Below are positions 4,440 to 5,801 of a stretch of 5,801 nucleotides of DNA, piece after piece. This stretch comes from Nitrospirota bacterium (GTDB taxonomy: Bacteria > Nitrospirota > Thermodesulfovibrionia > Thermodesulfovibrionales > SM23-35). The notes beneath the pieces were generated by a model. That model saw nothing but the letters and a program-made list of their open reading frames with translations, did no database searches and was not told the DNA's origin. The stretch lies in the NCBI GenBank assembly GCA_018262395.1, contig JAGSYM010000227.1, positions 1 through 5,801 of the forward strand, in the 5' to 3' direction. Within the stretch, counting starts at the first letter, position 1. Each line of letters begins with the position of its first letter. Made by a program: the position numbers and the translations under genes.

Positions 4440-5797
4440 TTGAGTCTCTTGATCTGTTTCTTCACTTCATCCGGTGCTGTGCCACCCTCGGACTTTCTGT
4501 TTCTAACAGATTCCTCCGGCCTGAGAACGGAGAAAATGTCGGACGAAATCAGAGGGGAGAACGTACGGAGTTCCTTTAGTGAGAGCTGATCAAGACGTTT
4601 CTCATTTGTGATGCACGAGAGAACGATCCTGCCGGTAATTTCATGGGCATGTCTGAACGGGATACCCTTTTTTACAAGATACTCTGCAATATCGGTAGCT
4701 GTCGAATAGGCATCGCCTGCGGTCTCTCTCATCCTTTCCGTATGAAAAGCGATGCCGGGGAACATTTCATTCAGGACAACAAGACAGGATTTGATCGTGT
4801 CAACAGTATCGAAGACAGGCAGTTTATCTTCCTGCAAATCCCTGTTGTATGAGAGGGGGAGGCCTTTCATGACTGTCAGGAGTGCGATGAGGTTTCCGTA
4901 AACTCTCCCTGTCTTTCCACGAATCAATTCTGCTACGTCCGGGTTTTTTTTCTGAGGCATGATGCTTGAACCTGTTGTAAACGCATCCGGAAGTTCGATA
5001 AATTTAAATTCCTCTGAAGACCAAAGAATGAGCTCCTCGGCGAGCCGTGACAAGTGCATAATAAGAAGTGCTGACGCCGATAAAAATTCTATCGCAAAGT
5101 CCCGGTCGGATACCGCATCAATGCTGTTCCGGGATATGCTGTCGAAACCGAGGAGTTGTGCAACATATTGTCTGTCCACGGAAAGAGTTGTTCCGGCGAG
5201 CGCACAGGAACCGAGAGGCATCTGATTTACATTCGCATATACAGTCATCATCCGTCCAACATCTCTTTGAAACATTTCGACATATGCGAGGAGATGGTGA
5301 GACAGAAGCACGGGTTGTGCCCTTTGCATATGCGTATAGCCGGGCATCAGCGCATTAATGTATTTCGAGGCACTGGTAAGAAGCGTGCGCTGAAATTGTT
5401 TGATGAGCGTTACGATTTCCTGCACCTGGCTTCTGAGATAGAGTCTGAGGTCAAGGGCTACCTGGTCATTGCGTGATCTGGCTGTGTGGAGTTTTCTTCC
5501 GACATCGCCGATCTTGCTGATAAGGGCGGTCTCAATATTCATGTGAATATCCTCGAGGTCTTCCCTGAAAATAAATTTTCTGGCTGCTATTTCTTTCGCA
5601 ATTTCTTCGAGTCCCCAGACGATTTTTTCCGAATCTTTCCGAGGGATGATTCCCTGTTTACCGAGCATCTTCGCATGCGCAATGCTTCCCTGTATATCGT
5701 ATGTCCAGAGGCGGTAATCAAAGGAGATGGATTCTGTGAAAGAATCAGCAATCTTCGAGGTTTTTTCCCTGAAACGTCCTGCCCATAGTTTCTTCAT
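4418..5797 (-). CDS. argH: Argininosuccinate lyase
   Basis: ArgH cleaves argininosuccinate to arginine and fumarate, the last step of arginine synthesis; it is a cytoplasmic homotetramer of the fumarase/aspartase superfamily. All 459 residues fit the family, including its usual length and the opening KLWAGRF. Conserved blocks are HTARSRNDQ (104-112), GYTHMQRAQP (153-162) with the likely general acid/base His156, and the superfamily signature GSSIMPQKKNP (276-286) whose serine is the catalytic base. SYNRDLQEDK (316-325) and the C-terminal SVRNRKSEGGTAP are also typical. The start ATG is four bases from the window edge, so the ribosome site and any upstream gene (argG is a common neighbour) are not visible. 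The lipoprotein gene follows on the same strand. The last five residues and the stop come from an inserted heptad repeat, a region that tolerates change in this family. Confidence 0.97.
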   Translation of the reverse strand: MKKLWAGRFREKTSKIADSFTESISFDYRLWTYDIQGSIAHAKMLGKQGIIPRKDSEKIVWGLEEIAKEIAARKFIFREDLEDIHMNIETALISKIGDVGRKLHTARSRNDQVALDLRLYLRSQVQEIVTLIKQFQRTLLTSASKYINALMPGYTHMQRAQPVLLSHHLLAYVEMFQRDVGRMMTVYANVNQMPLGSCALAGTTLSVDRQYVAQLLGFDSISRNSIDAVSDRDFAIEFLSASALLIMHLSRLAEELILWSSEEFKFIELPDAFTTGSSIMPQKKNPDVAELIRGKTGRVYGNLIALLTVMKGLPLSYNRDLQEDKLPVFDTVDTIKSCLVVLNEMFPGIAFHTERMRETAGDAYSTATDIAEYLVKKGIPFRHAHEITGRIVLSCITNEKRLDQLSLKELRTFSPLISSDIFSVLRPEESVRNRKSEGGTAPDEVKKQIKRLKKTVGSM

Positions 5798-5801
5798 AGT
5801 T

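Noticed and set aside
4023..4440. CRISPR array
   Set aside because: The repeats are 7-base units directly abutting each other without spacers, and no cas gene is present.
4160..4589. Plus-strand open frames across the repeats and the argH 3' end
   Set aside because: They consist of palindromic repeats, the heptad array and antisense argH; no motif or credible start supports a protein.

Overview
The window looks like a chromosomal segment from a diderm (Gram-negative type) bacterium. The evidence is a lipobox lipoprotein with an LptM-like start, a true DksA with the E. coli-type C4 zinc finger, and a CspA-type cold-shock protein. Protein style and the scattered palindromic intergenic repeats would suit Nitrospirota or Desulfobacterota, but that placement is an inference from memory, not a search result.

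Layout, left to right. (1) Plus strand, 3-1379: the end of a peptide/nickel-type (Dpp/Opp/Nik) ABC importer operon. The DppB-like permease enters from outside the window. It overlaps a DppC-like permease that has lost about 60-65 internal residues together with the reading frame, so it is a pseudogene. A small hairpin with a T run sits just after it. (2) 1402-2355: a divergent pair, dksA on the minus strand with an unusual Lys/Thr-rich tail, and a cold-shock protein gene on the plus strand with a long leader, a near-perfect Shine-Dalgarno sequence and a downstream hairpin. Candidate sigma70-like promoters lie back to back between them. (3) 2356-3112: a palindromic repeat, then a YfcD/Idi-like Nudix hydrolase gene whose N-terminal codons are out of frame by exactly one base. 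(4) Minus strand, 3121-5797: argH (complete, argininosuccinate lyase), then about 310 bp of repeat-rich DNA, then a lipoprotein with an LptM-like CGKKGDP start and three fibronectin type III-like domains.

The most interesting structure is the 4023-4440 segment. A tandem array of seven heptanucleotides encodes the hydrophobic core of the lipoprotein signal peptide. A second, inverted array of the same heptads supplies the last codons and the stop of argH. Between the arrays lie two of the three palindromic elements of the window. The two arrays match in 27 of 31 positions as an inverted repeat, so the region could be a composite non-autonomous repeat element that has been partly absorbed into two genes.

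Functionally, the window mixes housekeeping (arginine synthesis, stringent-response transcription control, cold shock, envelope lipoprotein) with two decayed accessory genes (dppC, nudix). No mobile-element protein, CRISPR array, tRNA or rRNA was seen.
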